DNA of 64,000 nt from Cryptomeria japonica (GCF_030272615.1 NC_081410.1:122390640-122454639); one strand, 5' to 3'. Shown: positions 45,385-61,693, numbered from the stretch's first letter. A program made the numbers and translations. Notes: a model not told the origin generated them from the sequence alone.

Positions 45385-46915
45385 CGTATATTTCCTTTCC
45401 ATCATTTCAAATTTATCAAAGGTTGATGCATGTCCCTTTGCCACCAATATCTCACATGCATAACAATAATGTGCATCCTCAAATTAGCTTACAATTTCTT
45501 GGGTTAATGTCCCATAAGTGACACTCTTGTTCAATCCTCATTCCTATTGTTCACAACCAATTTGACAACCTATTTGCCACATTATTGCCTTTTCAATACA
45601 TGTGGTTGATTTTGCATTCTATGAACCTCCCCATTAATTATTTTATGGATCATAACCACTGATTCAATTTCCAATTAGGGGTATAATTGAGATGAATGAT
45701 ATCTATCATTAGCAAGGAATCAACCTTGAAGTGAATTCATTGTGCACCTATCTCCACCCCCAAATGCAAGACTAATAGTGCTACCTTGGATTCAAAAATG
45801 TTGTTAGTTGTCACTTCGAGATTCATTGATCTTTCTAGGAGGACATTCTCCTTCTCATCCTGAGTCACCCATCCTTCCCTACTTGGCCCTAGGTTTCCCT
45901 TAGAGTCCATGTCAAAATTTATCTTTGTCTATCTCGTGTTAGGGGCATTTCATTGGATTGCATTCATATGATTGGTAGGGAAATCAACCTTCCCATCCCC
46001 ATTAATGAGAGGTAATTTGAGTCTAAAGAATACTTTAAGAATTTCCTCATCCCAATTGGCGAAAATATTCTTCTTTACTAATTTTCCTTGGGCAACATTG
46101 TTGGCAAATTCTTCTATTTGATCCTCAATTTTATCACATAACATTTCTCTTGTCATTTCTTTGTCTTGAAAAATCCTTTAATTTCACTCTTTCCATATCT
46201 CCCATATGTTTGTTGATGGAATGATGGTCCACATGCTATCAAATAGGGCTTTCCTATGGTGTTTCAACCAAATGTTGAACCATTCCTCAATATCCAGTGG
46301 GATGGTGCATTAAAAATTTAGTTTGGACATGAGAAACTTATAGCACCCTTCTGCTTATGGGTAGTTCAGTAGTATATGGTTGGCGGTTTCATTCTCATTT
46401 TTGTAGAGGATGCAATTCCCTAGGTCATGAATACCTCGACTCTCTAATTGGTCTTTTGTAAGAATCCTATTCTGTATGGCCATCTCGGTAAATACTTTGG
46501 CCTTTCAGAAGCAATTCTTGGTCCACAATAATTTGTTTGACCAATTTTTCTTAGTGATTGCCACCTCCACTTTATAGCTTATTTTGACCTTGTATGTCCC
46601 CATATTAGACCCACACCACCTAATAGTGTCTTCCTCATTTGAGGGGATGAACATTCTATTTATCAAAATAGCATTAAAGGCTTGTTTATGATCATCAATT
46701 AGGTGCATTTAATGTTTGAAGTGAATGTCATCTCCATTGGGCCATCCCATTCTCCATTACAACAATGGGCCATAGTCACTTGTCTTCTAACCCCATGCAT
46801 GTATTGTCTCATTTTTGTCTTCAATATTAGGGTGACTTGCAATTGCTTCCAATCCTCCCCATGAGTATGTGCAAAAATAGGCCTTTTGACCATTTCTAAT
46901 TTCCCATGTAACATG
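45385..46915 (-). pseudogene. L1-type LINE ORF2 C-terminus (zf-RVT and RNase H), degenerate
   Basis: The minus strand reads NMGTYKVKISYK and LLWTKNCF, then NRILTKDQLESRGI and LYKNENETANHILLNYP, the zinc-binding reverse transcriptase region of plant L1 elements. A later frame, TKINFDMDSKGNLG ... FESKVALLVLHLG ... FKVDSLLMIDIIH, is the RNase H with its acidic residues. Separate open pieces are 46699-46914, 46505-46708 and 45950-46156. Stops and frameshifts throughout; the RT core and 3' tail are missing. Confidence 0.8.
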
Positions 46916-46920
46916 TTTTA

Positions 46921-47769
46921 CCACTTAAAATAGTTGAAATATTTTAATTTCTTCATAAATGTTTCTCGATGCATTTTTACAAAAATGTTAATGGACAAAT
47001 TATTGATTTTGATTATTTTAAATAATTATTATATGTAGTATGAAAGAAGAGATTGTTCTATATTATAAGAAAAGATGTTTGATAAATTTATACCATAAAA
47101 TTAATGCATAAAGGGGGTTCTTCCCAGATTGTGTTGGATAAGTGGTGGTGTTGTTATTGTGACCACCCAGGGGGCCATTATGATTGCAAGGCTTGTGTCA
47201 TCCCAGGTTTGAGCCTTAACATTGTTATATGGGGATGAGGTCCTCACTTGTGGTGAGTTTGAGTCTTAACATTGTTATATGGGGATGAAGTCCCCCATTT
47301 GTGACCTCATTTATTCATAACACTTTATTAGTTTACCCAAAAAATATTTTAAAAAATAAAATAAAAATTAATACATAAAAAGAGTTTAAAGTAAATAAAA
47401 ATAAATTATATTTTCCTATATTTCATTTACAATAAAACATATTTTACAAAGCCATTTTTCTTTTCTTTTGTAAAAACATAAAAATCTACACAATATAATA
47501 ATAAAGCTCAACTTTAAAATAAATAAAAATAAAATGTGTAGTACATAGTATTTAATTTAGATTAAAAAATCTTCCAAAACCATTTTCCTTTTCTTTTGTA
47601 CAATACATTAATAAAGCTCTTCCTGGATAATTATAGGCTAGTATGTTAATGAACACATTAAAAAATGGTTTTATATTAAAATGATTAGATATAGAGATGA
47701 GAAAAACCTTAGTAATAGAATGAATTGAAGTATAATCAGTTATATTTTATGTTATTTAATTTATTGGTT
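46921..47769. other. AT-rich region with a short tandem duplication
   Basis: At 47205-47310 a unit of about 58 bp is duplicated (GTTTGAG(C/T)CTTAACATTG then TTATATGGGGATGA(G/A)GTCC). Nothing else recognised. Confidence 0.5.
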
Positions 47770-49737
<1,968 letters not shown>

Positions 49738-52700
49738 TATTCATAGTGCAAATCTTACTTACAATAGTATATCGAAAGTCAAACAAGTCTCACCCATAGC
49801 ATAAATAAATATCCCAATTAAAAACTTATGAAGAGTGGGAAATCAATCTATAAGAATTCAATGTGTTCCCATCATAGCCAAACTTTGAGGATAATTTGGA
49901 TGATGTTGAATGCGAAGATGAAACTAATTGTCTTATAGACGAGGAGAAAGAGGAAAGATTGGTTACCTCTAGTTGGAGGATTGACAAGATATCTATGAGG
50001 AAAAGGATGTAACTATTGCAAGTATTCCCTCATCTATAACATTTGTCACTTATTTTCTTTATCCAATATCCATTATATGATAGTTTTTTGGATAGGAGAA
50101 CCCTAAATGAATGATCCAAGCATCATTGCTAGTATTGTTAGTAAAAACTGAATAATGCAAACCATTATCCTCATCATAAAAATATTTCTCTATTTAAGAG
50201 TCATCATATGATTTATTTTTAATTTTGCATTCCTTCTTTATATCCCCTCTCTTTCCATAGTTCTCATCCTTTTGACTTAGGCCTAGCTTTTGTTTGAAAT
50301 TTCAATCCCCTTTTGATCCTCTATAGTTGTGATTGAGCTAAAGATTAATGAATACCTCACATTATAGTAAAGAAGAAAATAAGTATGGATATTATAGTAA
50401 TTTATTTTTATCTTAAGTTTCTACTTATATATAATTTTCATCTTCAAGCTAACATGTTTAAAGTTTATTAGTTTTTAGTGTTGATTTTAGCACATAAATA
50501 GTCCACTAAACATAAGTCAACTTTATACCACGAGGGCTTCCCTATCTAGGGAATATTATATCATGTGCATTCATATTGGGGGTAATATCTCAAAAATGAG
50601 GGCACAAAGTATTGCCTATTGATGAAAATAGGGGGATTTTTAAATCCGGCTTTGAAAAAATACAATATTTGGTGAAAATAGGGGGGGTTTTAATTCAGGT
50701 TGTGTATTGGGAGGGGGTGATAAAAAAGGAGTTTAGGCCAATATTTTTAAAAAGTAGGAGGATTCTTTAGTATGCCATGAACACACGTGCTATAACCTAG
50801 GTTCACTAAGTGAAGCCCCCGTGCTTTATACCAACTGTTATGGATGAAAATGGAATTGGATAAACTAAGTTCTAATCCCACTTTCATTCATACATTGGAA
50901 TACGAAAGAGCGTAAGGAAGTGATTCATTTTGATTTCCTCTTGTGAAAGAGAGTCAAGAAATACTTTTAGAGTTTCTATTCCTTTGCTAATATGAAAGGG
51001 AAATGAGTCAATTGTAGGATGCAAACAAATTAAGCTAGTAGAAGTAATGAGAACAACTAGAATAACAATAAATAACAGTCGGATATAGAAATGAAATTGA
51101 GACACAAATTACAAATCTGAAAGAGGAATTCTAATGTGCACCTGATGCTGAAATCTAATTCTGAATTGACAGAACCAGGACGTTGGGTGCTTTAGTCCTA
51201 GAGACCTAGGTTGAGAACTGGAAATCTGCAAATCAAAGTGATCAGAAGCCTGTCTTCCAAAATGTTAACCTAGTTAGGGAGGACCAGGGCACTGCGCACT
51301 CCAATCCTAGGGGTTTGATGCTAAATTCTACAAATGGACCTGTAATTGCTTGCTGAGAGATCCCAGAAATCAGCCCCTCCAACAGAAACCTGCAAATGTA
51401 CCTGAAAGCTGGAAAATGGTATATGGGTGGCTATATAGGGTTTTGCCTTAGTCTAACCCATTTGTTTTGGTGATTTACACCTCCACAAATAGCCAATAAA
51501 TTATTGAAAAGTGGTAGTGGTGTTGCCAATCGGTAGTATTGCTACCAACCATAGCAGTTCTACTGATCGACAATATCGCTACTGGTTGGTAGCGGCACTA
51601 CTGATCGGAAGGCCCGTTACCAGCGGTAGTGGTACTACCGACAGGTAGTGTCTATTGCCTCGACAACAACACTATTGTAGGTTAGCCTAGGCCACCGCTT
51701 GACCTTGTACCCTTACCGGTACAAACTGGTTTATGCTATGAACTTAAATTTTATAAATTGAAATATACTTTAAAGTGGTTTTAGTGTTAAATAAAAAATG
51801 GTGATTTTTCATTTGATTTTTAGTATGTAGTTTAATAAATTTAGCAATGGAAATCAAGGCATGAATTGGGAATTCAAATTGGTTAATTTGGATATATTCT
51901 GGAAATGAATTAAATGCCTGTTAGGAAGTCATGTTTTATTCGGTTGAGTATTTGACATGAATTTTTATCCTTGATGGAATATTGATTTGGAAATTGAATA
52001 GATGTGAATGGTAAAGGAGTGTTTTTATTTAATTTTCAATCAATGATGTTGCAAGTGCTTATGATGATGATTTTCTCAAGATTGTCTTAGTGCGGACTTA
52101 GTGAAATTAGTCTTCTTTGCAAGAGTTATATTGTGTTATTTTTGGTTTGTGGTTCAGTCGTCATGTGGTGGTATATTTGGTACCTTTGACCAAGTGATAT
52201 ATGATGACTTTGTTGTCTTAACCATGTAGTGTCTTTGCCTTATGGTTAACCAAGAGTCAGTATGTCCTTGTTTGACCACTTGTTTTTGGATAGTGGTGTT
52301 ATGGTTGTCCGCTTCGCCACAGGGTCCCCGTGGAGTGACCATGTTCATTTAGTGTCCTTTGAGAGAGTGGCTTTCGAAAGGGGGTTGCACCCAAAGTGGT
52401 AGGCAGGATGACCATTCGAAAGTAAGATAACAAGTGATAATATAATTAATTGATTAGGTGGGTAGTTCTCAAACACTAATAAAGATATTGTACCTCACGC
52501 ATAGGTGAGTGCTTGTATTGAGGCTCATAATGTAGCGAGAAGGCCTGGAATGGCAAACTGACCACCTTGTCTTCACGAAAGGCTAGTAGGGTCCACATGA
52601 GACTTAGTTGGAACCAGAGGTTGGGGAGAGGTTACCAGGACAGTGAGCCGGGACCTATGGAGGTTGTACCATGGTATCCATATTAAGCTATGCGATGACA

Positions 52701-54432
52701 CTCTCTCTTTAGGTTCACTTGTGTGTGAGATGTCGGTTCACTTGTGTTTTGTGATATTGAGTCATTTGTGTATTTGTGATGTTGAGTCACCTAGATTATT
52801 GTGGAGTCTCTTTGTGCTATCATGGTATCGTATTATTTTGTTGACCATGTCATGCTTTTGCTTGCTTGAGGGTCCTCAGCTATCTCCTAGAATGGTGGGG
52901 TGATTCCATTTTGGGAATTACATGGTCGGGTGGTAGTGCCACTTCCCATTGGATGTTCTTGTTCATATCTTCATGCGAGGATTGGCTTCGCAGGTGTTTC
53001 TGTGGATCGTGTCTCATGCTTATCTCATGTTTGGAGATTATTGTTATTTGGAGACCTATGTGGTCATTGTATCATGATATTTTGTAACCTTGTAACTGGT
53101 TAAGTTGTATCTTTATATGTATATTGAGAAGCCATGTATTGGAAGAACAATATAACCCTAAGATTGGGATGTTGTTTATTAGTTTCCTTTATGTTATGTG
53201 TACATGCTTATTGAAGAGAAATTATATTGTATCCTCTCAATCTTTCAATGGTGTAATCTAATATTGCATATGGCTTCTTGTGAACGTTGAGTTAATGATG
53301 GATTATTGGATTAACCTTAATTATGGAATTTATCTTTTGGTTTTAATTCTTCGTTGGTAACCCTTAAGGAATTCTGGTGTAAGTCTTTCGCTTGTGTTAT
53401 CGTGCATGTCATGTGTTATGCACTTATTATGTTTATACTTCAAAAAAAAAAAAAAATCACCCTTGTTGTGGTTTTTCCTTCGGGGTTCCTAGTGGGGCAT
53501 TATAGTGTGTGCCCTAGAATGTCATGTGTTTGTAAGATTCCTATGAGATAAAGTGCAAAAATAGAGTTCTACCCTATGTTTGGAGTAAAAACCCTAAATG
53601 AATGTAATATAAATGCTTCAAATCACAAATGCAATATGGATCTAAAGCAATAATGTTAATTTGAAAATCAATGATGTCTAGATTTGAAAACTAACATAGA
53701 GATATATGAAAATAACATGAAACCATACCAAACCCGAAGGGAGAGGTACAAGTCAATCAATAGTAGGTGATCTCCTTATTATTCTTCAATATCTCCTAAG
53801 ATTCCATGGATGTTTAAAAATGTTGATGAAGATTTGATGAATGATGAATTTTCTGATTGTAGACTTCACATAAAACATGCACTTTCACTTCATAAGAGTC
53901 TCTTTCAAATGAGGAAAGAAAGGGTTATATATATGAAACCATAACTTTAATTTTGATCATAGGCTGACCTAGAATTGATAAAATTTCACACAAAGAGTGA
54001 TTTGAACATTATAATACCACCAAATTAAGATCACAAAATTTGGGGAGAAAATGTTGGGACTGGTATGCTGGTCGCATCGGTCTGACAAACTTTTTTTGAA
54101 ATTTTTAAGGATGCAAGGTATCGTGATTACAAAGTCAAATGCAACTCAGTGCATCAATCCAAGGTGTTTAGATATGCGAAAATGAGCCTTGAAGGTCGAA
54201 ATAGGACTTTATTAGGATTTAATTGATTACTTAATTAAATAAAATAACATAAAAAGGGACACACTTAGGGTTAAGGGCCCAATTTTATAATGTGTGGAAT
54301 GATAAGAGAGGGGACCTTAGATTTGATTAAATTAATAATTAAATGCATAACCTTCATGTTATTGATACACAATTGTGAACCTTCACACCGTGTTATATAC
54401 TCGCCTCGAGAAGGCAATGTGCAAAGTGTTGT
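49738..54432. other. Long gene-free region
   Basis: No supported gene. Visible are a cluster of GGTAGT/ACTACC inverted words (51510-51650), a moderately GC-richer stretch at 52500-53100 and an oligo(A) run near 53440. The 52500-53260 part resembles retrotransposon LTR sequence in texture, but I could not find paired ends. Confidence 0.4.
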
Positions 54433-55394
54433 AGGGTAAAAGCACAAAATTATGTCACGTTTCAGGCCTACTTATCATCAGAAGTGAATTTAAGTAATTC
54501 TAAATAAAATTTAATTTTAGTCAAACATATGGTCTATATAGATTCATTATAGCTATATTATTTATATGCCACAAATTTTCCAATTGGAATTGTCTACTAA
54601 ATGTATATTTTATACCTCTTTGGGTCTAATTACCCAAAAACTATTTTTTTTGAAAAACTTGATGTTTCAACTCGTACTCTTATAAATAATTCTTTTTGAA
54701 ATGTAAAAATACCCTTTTATAGATCTATAAGTGAATTTTCCAAAATATATATCTTTTAATATTTTAACTACTTTTTATATTTTATATTTTATTTTTATTG
54801 AAAGCAGGTCATTAGCACTAAGATATAAGGTTGATTATCTTGTAAAGGAAAATACTTAAATTTATTTAATTAAAAAAAAAAAATGTACTAGAGAAAAGAG
54901 TCTATGTCAAGATGATATAATTCTTTTCTTATTTGGATAAAAAATTAAGAAAAAAGGTGATGCAAAATGGAAAGAGTTATATTTCAGTACACACAACTTT
55001 TCAAATTTCTTGAAAAATATGTATACCTAAAAAATAGTTAAAAATACATTTTTGCACTAAAGTTTCAAGTTATCAATATACACAAAAAATTTGAAGAAAA
55101 AAAAGTAAAATTTACTATATAAAGTGTGACTCCTCGTGTAACTTCAATTTCAACATTTTATCAACAACTAAATAATAGTTTTTACTTCATAAGAAAGTAT
55201 ATTCAAATAATTTTTTAAATTTTTTAAAAAATTACAAACATAAAATACACAAAACAAAATATACATTTTATTAGTTTACATCATTTGAAAATTCAAAACA
55301 TATATTTCACTTTCTATTGATTCAATTTAAAAATTTGAATCAACATTGGCCATTTCCTTTATAAAAGTGTGACGCAACTTTGTGCTTTTACCCT
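54433..55394. mobile_element. Foldback DNA element (MITE-like) with ~30-bp terminal inverted repeats
   Basis: AGGGTAAAAGCACAAA at 54433-54448 is repeated exactly in inverse at 55379-55394. The similarity extends to about 30 bp (ATTATGTCACGTTT versus the inverse of AAAGTGTGACGCAAC). The 960-bp interior is AT-rich without an ORF. It interrupts the satellite at 55395-55747. A 2-bp GT duplication is possible; superfamily not assigned. Confidence 0.7.
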
Positions 55395-55747
55395 GTGGGA
55401 TAGTAGGGAAAGGGGACTCAGTCTTTCCTATCACCCCGTAGCTTGACAAAGGCAATGTGCAAAGTGTCAAGGGATAGCGGGGGATAGGAGACTTTGTCTT
55501 CGTCATCACCCGTGGCTTTAAGAAGCACATGGGAAGAGTGTCGCGGGCTAGCGGGATATTGGACTTCCCCACCACCCCACGTGGTAAACAATGGCTTGCC
55601 GATGATGTTGTGGGATAGCGGGAGAAAGAGCGAAGCCTTGCTCCCCCCGCCACCCCACAACTTAAAGAAGAGAATGCAGGAAGTCTTGCGGGGTAACAAG
55701 GAAGCAAGGAGACTTGCTCTCCCTGCCACCTCACAAGGTATTAAAGT
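55395..55747. repeat. GC-rich short tandem satellite, units of about 60-79 bp
   Basis: Five diverged units start GGGATAG(T/C)(A/G)GGG or CGGGCTAGCGGG, contain CACCCC, and end AAAGTGT, AGAGTGTCG or similar (near 55395, 55469, 55543, 55611, 55688). A half unit (AAGGCAATGTGCAAAGTGTT) lies on the far side of the foldback element at 54411-54430. The opposite-strand ORFs here are by-products. Confidence 0.75.
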
Positions 55748-56389
55748 GATTACTGTTGATAAGTTAAAAGTGATAGAGGTGGGGACCACGGTCGAATGCG
55801 AAATAACTTGTTGAGCTATATTTTGATGATTGGTCAAAGTTGGAATGACTCAGAGGATGTGATGTAGATAAAAGAGCGTGTTATTGACAGTCTGAGGAAG
55901 TTCGACAACTGGAGCTTTGGAAACTAAAACAAATCATTTTTTGAGCAAAGATATAGAATGTTTGAAGAAATGGTTGCACAAAGGGGCTGGAATGAAATCA
56001 ATCGGTTGGAGAAGTTGATCGATTGGTTGATTTTGTTAGATGTCAAATTGTAGACTGATCGTGATTGTAGTTTGTGTAGATCACAATTGATCTGATAGTT
56101 GTATGTTGATTGAATAGAGGCTAGAACAGAGCATTTGAATTTGTATCTTGTATGCAAATTCTTTTTACAGTAATACAAGTGATATTGCTTTGGTGTGTGG
56201 GTTTTTCACCCGTAAGGGTTTTCCCACATGAAATCTAGTGTTCACTCTATCTTTGGAAATCTTTCATGTTACTCTACTTTCTGATATTCTGCATCTTAAT
56301 TACTGTTATTTAAAATTTAAATACATCCTTGTTTCTCTCCTCTTTGAATTTAACATTTGGAAGGCATTTTCTGCACTCTACTTTCCTTG
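55748..56389 (+). repeat. LTR-like fragment
   Basis: Contains GGTTTTTCACCCGTAAGGG and TTTTCCCAC near 56200-56225, the kind of inverted phrase seen in the nested LTR of element 3 near 24355. No partner or ends identified. Confidence 0.3.
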
Positions 56390-57240
56390 CAAGGAGAAGC
56401 AAATGGAAACTTCAAGAGGTTCTAAACCTAATTCTTCAATAATCTCTTTGAGCTCAGCCACCTAAGTATTTATTTTCTCTTCAAAGACGGTTAGAGGGAC
56501 ACCATCATCTTCTAGGTAATTCTTAATCCATCCTTGATCATCAATCTTAGAAAATCAGAAAAGATTCTACAGGAGGTTTTCATTTTTCTTTATCCCAAAT
56601 TTTCTCGCCTAGAATGGCTTCTCATCCTCAATGTAGAGAATGGGAAAATGAGGAGGTGGTTTCCCATTTCTAATAGTTATCATATAGTCCATTAGCAAAG
56701 GAATTGTCAAATTTTCATCAATGTTTCTCATTACCCTACTCAGGTCCCCCAACAAGCTAGCCTTGAAGACTTTCCTATAGAGGGCTTATGTCTTTTCCTT
56801 GGAGAGACCCGTGTGATGGAGTGTTGCTAATAATACCACTAAGATCTCCTTGTTAACCCTGTATTTGTGATCGGTACCCAAGAATATCTCTCCCAAAACT
56901 CTTTTAACTTCCTCATAATCAACAAATGATCCAAATTCAACACTTCCTACAGGCACATATCCTTAATTTCTCCCCAAAAGGCCATTTTCCTTTTAGAAGC
57001 AACCAGAATGATAAGAGAGTCCATCACACCTTCTTCTCAATAAGGGCCTAATGCAAACAAACTACAACTAGTTTTAGCACTTCTGGAAAAACTATGTTTA
57101 AATGAATGAGGAGAAAAGCTAATGAATTTATCTTGCGAAGGAAGCCACACCCATCATAAATGCACCACTTATCTGTAACACCACTTCCAAACAATTAATG
57201 CCGATGGACCTCCTCAAAAACCTCCTACTTGACTAAAGTT
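56390..57240 (-). pseudogene. Unknown retroposon ORF family, copy D
   Basis: Minus-strand frame pieces run in the same order as copies B and C: MDSLIILVASKRKMAFWGEI, FLGTDHKYRVNKEIL, FKASLLGDLSRVMRNIDENL, then GWIKNYLEDDGVPL and a Glu-rich end (VAELKEIIEELGLEPLEV). Several stops and frame changes interrupt it, and no oligo(A) tail is left. It shows the product was longer than the open pieces of the other copies. Confidence 0.55.
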
Positions 57241-57309
57241 TGAACCCTTGGCTCCAAAAAACTCTTGCCGGCTAAAAATATCAAGGCAAAAGGCAATAAA
57301 ATTTGTATT

Positions 57310-60300
57310 ATTGGATACATATTTCAAATAATTATTTGAATTTGAGTGTTATTTTATTGGTTTAACTGATTATTTAGAATACTATTATATGGGTTTTTAA
57401 GAGAGAAATTTACAAGGGTTTTGACTTTGTTAGCATCCTCTTGATTTCGTACTACTTATATAGAAAGAGTTGGTATTTTTTTGCCCCTATTATGGAACCT
57501 TTTAGGTTTCATTCTTATGAACATTTTTCCCCTTTAAATGATCTCAACCTTTCATAACTTTATAGTTGTTGCTAGAGTTGAAGGATCGATGATGTGTTAA
57601 AATGACACCCTTGCTCAAGAGACCCAAAAATTTCATTTCTAAGGTCTTCCATGAGGTATTTCCATTGAAGCACCCCTAAATGTTGTTCTTTCCATTCTAT
57701 AATTTGGTAGTGCATGTTTATGCTTACATAAATTTACTTAAATATGATATTTTTGGGGAAGGGTATAGGCCCTTAAATCATGTTCAAAGAATAGATCACT
57801 AAGGCTAGGGTCATTTATGGGATTCACCTCGATGCTATGCAAAACCTTACTAATGGTTTTTTCATTTTTTGTTTTGTTAAAACCAACTATGTTTCAATAA
57901 GCTTTCCTAAAATAAAATCCCTACTTTATCTACTCTTTTGTGCTTTTTTCCTCACTCTAAACTAGATATATAAGGTTTTCTCTAATGAGAAAGGTCTATG
58001 TGTCCCTACCTAGGTAGAGTTTTCGAGTTTACCTTTGCCATGCTCGAATTTTTGGACGCGTAAAAATACTTGATTTTAGGGTGATTTTAGGCTTTGTCAT
58101 GTATGATGAACTAGATAGGTTTTTCTTAGATTGACCCCAAAAGAGGCTCTATGTAGAAGTGGATCTCTCTAAGAATATTATGGCATCATTCCATTGTAGT
58201 TACATAAGTTTTTATGGATATTAAGGGCCACACCATCAACCTTTTCTCATTTTAGGAAGACCATTTTTATTCATCGATATCATGTCCATCACATGAGATT
58301 GCATAGTACAATATTTACCATTTCTATGTGTGCTTCCATTATTACATTCGTACATAATGACATGATTAGACAATCCCATGCTTACATGAATATATGACTA
58401 GATGTTATATTATAGAATCTTTTCATGTACTATTTTTCCTTCTTCTAACAATTTATTTATATCATGCCAATACTATTCTACATGGTTAGTTTTGTATATA
58501 GTTACAAGTGTCTATATAAACTCGTCTTATGGAGTTCATACATACACAAAAATAAAATATACATAATCATATCCTCACAAGACACGTTACTTTATGCATT
58601 GACCCCATGAAAATATTCTTTTAGTTTTTGAGGTATTTACTTTGTATGCATGTTTGTGAGTGCTACATAATTTTAGATGAATGATCATTCTAAGATTTGA
58701 ATGCACCTCAAAGTGGAGGCAAAAATATATTAGTGAAATTTGCATATCCATATTACCATTTGCCATTTAGTTCTATGTCTACTTTGAGAGTTCCTTAATG
58801 CATAGAAATATTGACAATTGGTGTATAATTATGTGCAAAGTCAATTCCCGTTACCTATGCTAGTTACATATGCTCTTTTAAATTTATGCCTCAACCCATC
58901 CATATGATCATGTATATCCTCATACAGTCACCCTATTTGCATAGCAATCATACTTTTGTTACATACGTACTTTCTTGCATAGATTGTTTTCTAAGATCTA
59001 GCCCCTTCCATATCTCAATACTATTTTGTGGTCACAAACTCATTCAACCATTTTAAAATTAAAATTAAAAATTGATTAACTTCCCATCTGTATCCTTCTT
59101 AATTGGAGCTAACTAAAATTAAATTTGTGTCATGTGTTACTATGTCCTTGTATTAAAAGGAATTCAATTTGTTTATTTTGACATGTGAAGGAATTTTCCT
59201 AATCTTAAGAAAACATATTATCATTTTTACATAATTGATTCTAAGAACTAAAGGAATCTAGTTCTACATGATTTTCATAGTCATGAGCATTGGCATGACT
59301 AAATATTAATGTTTTTAATTAATTGTACATATTCTCCCTTATGATATACTAATGACCCTAGAAAGGTATTTATAAATACCATTAATCCACCAAATTTTGG
59401 AGAATGTAAAATAAATCACGAGTGATTTGGTGAATTGAAGAATAAAAGGTTATAAATTACAAATTGGAAGTTCATAGACTGGATAGATTTATGGTCATGT
59501 GAATTCATCCCTAATCCCTAGACTTGTCTTTACATATAGAGTCAATAAAATGTTATAATTTAAAAGGTAGTTTCTGGTATGCCAATTTATATTCTTAATC
59601 TTGTGGCATATTAAATTCAAATCTATATATCTTTGTTCACACATTAGTTATAGAGTTTAAGTACCATATTTTTTGTTTACATTTTTTTATTTACTATAAT
59701 AGTTGTTCAAATTCTAGCCAAATCATTATTAATCTAGCTTAATTTCTTATGTGTATGCATTTCATTGGATTGGCCTAGATTAACCTGATAGAAAGTTTAT
59801 TTTCTTTATAAATTAAATATTATTGAAAACAACTATATAGCATTAATTATACATTCATTATAGCTTTATAATGGTAAAATTTACATACTCATGAGCCTCT
59901 TCCCATCAATTTTTTTCCCTCTTTCGAGAAAATATCTTAATTTACATGTACATGGTGTAATATTGTGTGAACTTGTGCTTACTCCCCTAAATTTATACCT
60001 ATCCCCATGCATACATATTCATACATTTTTGTGCACTATATTATCCTTACATTATTACATTTATCAATGCACCTATGATATTATAGTCATTAACCACCTA
60101 GGTTTGACTATTTATCCAAGTAAGGTTGTTTTTATATTTGTAAGGTCAACCCCATGATTTCCAACTTGACCATTTCCTTTCATTATTAAAAATCAAATTT
60201 TGGCTAACTCATCACCTTCATTTCTTGTCAAATTTGATGTTATGTGCTACTATTTAAAGACATCCAATACATGAATTCAAGGAAATTCAAAATACACATA

Positions 60301-61593
60301 TTCTCTCACATTGTGAAGCATTAAATGAGTAATCAATGATGACATATTTCAATTTTGATGAAAAAATGAGTAAGGAATCTGCACACTTCATTTTAGTGCC
60401 CTTCCTTGTTATCTTTGAATCTTTAAACATATTTATGGTTGACCTAGGAATACAAGTTTCCTTGCAATGAAATGATAACATTTTTGTATCTATAAATAAT
60501 ACCAACTGTTAAATACTATAAAAGAACATAACATAAATAGGTTTTTTTGGTAAGTAATAGAACCTAGTACATTGTATAAAATCAAATCTAGATTCAAAGA
60601 ACAAATCCATGATTCTCAACCAAACCTAGAGCTATTAACCTAAACTTACTCAACTCTAACATAGCACATATTCAATGCAAGCTTCAAGGAATTCATCGAC
60701 AAATACCATATTTTCTAATAAATAGCAACCTAACTCTAGAATATTCCTCATTAACACTTAATCTTCATTCATACATTTAAGTACTCATTTTTATCAAAAT
60801 CTCTTTCTTAAAATTGCACTTACAAATTATTTCTTATAATCCCAATAAATATATACTTATGTATATATGCATTTCATTAAATTAACCTAACCTACCTTAA
60901 AATTATTTTGTTTTCTTAATTCATTTTGAATAAGGTAGTTGTATTTAATCCTACGACCCCTAGAGAAAGTGGTTATAGATAGAATTTTTCATCTACTCAC
61001 AAACTTTCCCAAACTTAGAAATCCCAAACTACATATGCAAAAAATTAAAAATATCATTCATGATGAGTGAAATCAAACCCCTACATACTCTGTCTTAAAA
61101 ATCTTTATTTCTATGGAAATGATAAGTTGTTTTCCATGATTCAGATCTAGGGAGAGTGCCAAATTTAAAACTACTAAAAGATGGCATAAACATCTAAACA
61201 AAAGAAAAAAGTTCAGCATTTGTCTTTTGTGGTCTCTAGGTTGTTGTAAGGAACTATCATAAGAGCCATGTCAGTAGTGCTATACTTGTTTACTATAGAG
61301 CAACTACAAACAATTCATAAAGCTCCCATGCCATAATCATTTATGTATATTTCTCCTCCATAATGATTATCAGGTCTTCAATGGAGATTGGAATATTGTA
61401 TCCATTGGCTTTCAGAGCAGATTTGGACATAGTTGGTCAAGCTTCTATCATCATCACACTACCCACTTCACTTCAGTCAAGAAAAGTAAACTAAATAATT
61501 TTTACATTATTTATATAAAAAAATCTTTTTTTTCAAACAAATAACTTATTTTTAAGTCTAATATATATGCATGTTAATAGGAACAACATGTAT
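57310..61593. repeat. Repeat Y, copy 2, with two extra segments
   Basis: Collinear with 47770-49737, but with about 1.68 kb extra at 57825-59507 (flanked by ATTCA on both sides) and about 0.75 kb extra at 59888-60645. It is cut at 61593 by the LINE insertion. No supported gene inside. Confidence 0.7.
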
Positions 61594-61693
61594 TGAATGG
61601 CTCTCTGGAATTTTGAATTTCTACAATGGTTGTCGTTTCTACAAGGGAGCGCCCATCCTCCTTGGAACCTGACCCCCTTGCTAACCTGCAGCT

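Noticed and set aside
52643-53103. Three overlapping plus-strand ORFs
   Set aside because: Low-complexity Cys/Leu/Trp-rich translations without start context or motif; region looks like non-coding repeat sequence.
55327-55837. Overlapping ORFs on both strands
   Set aside because: They arise from the GC-rich tandem satellite; no motif and the frame differs between units.
60541-60645. Possible LINE 3' tail (minus strand ...TTACTTACCAAAAAAA)
   Set aside because: Resembles plant LINE tails but no coding sequence or target duplication could be attached to it.
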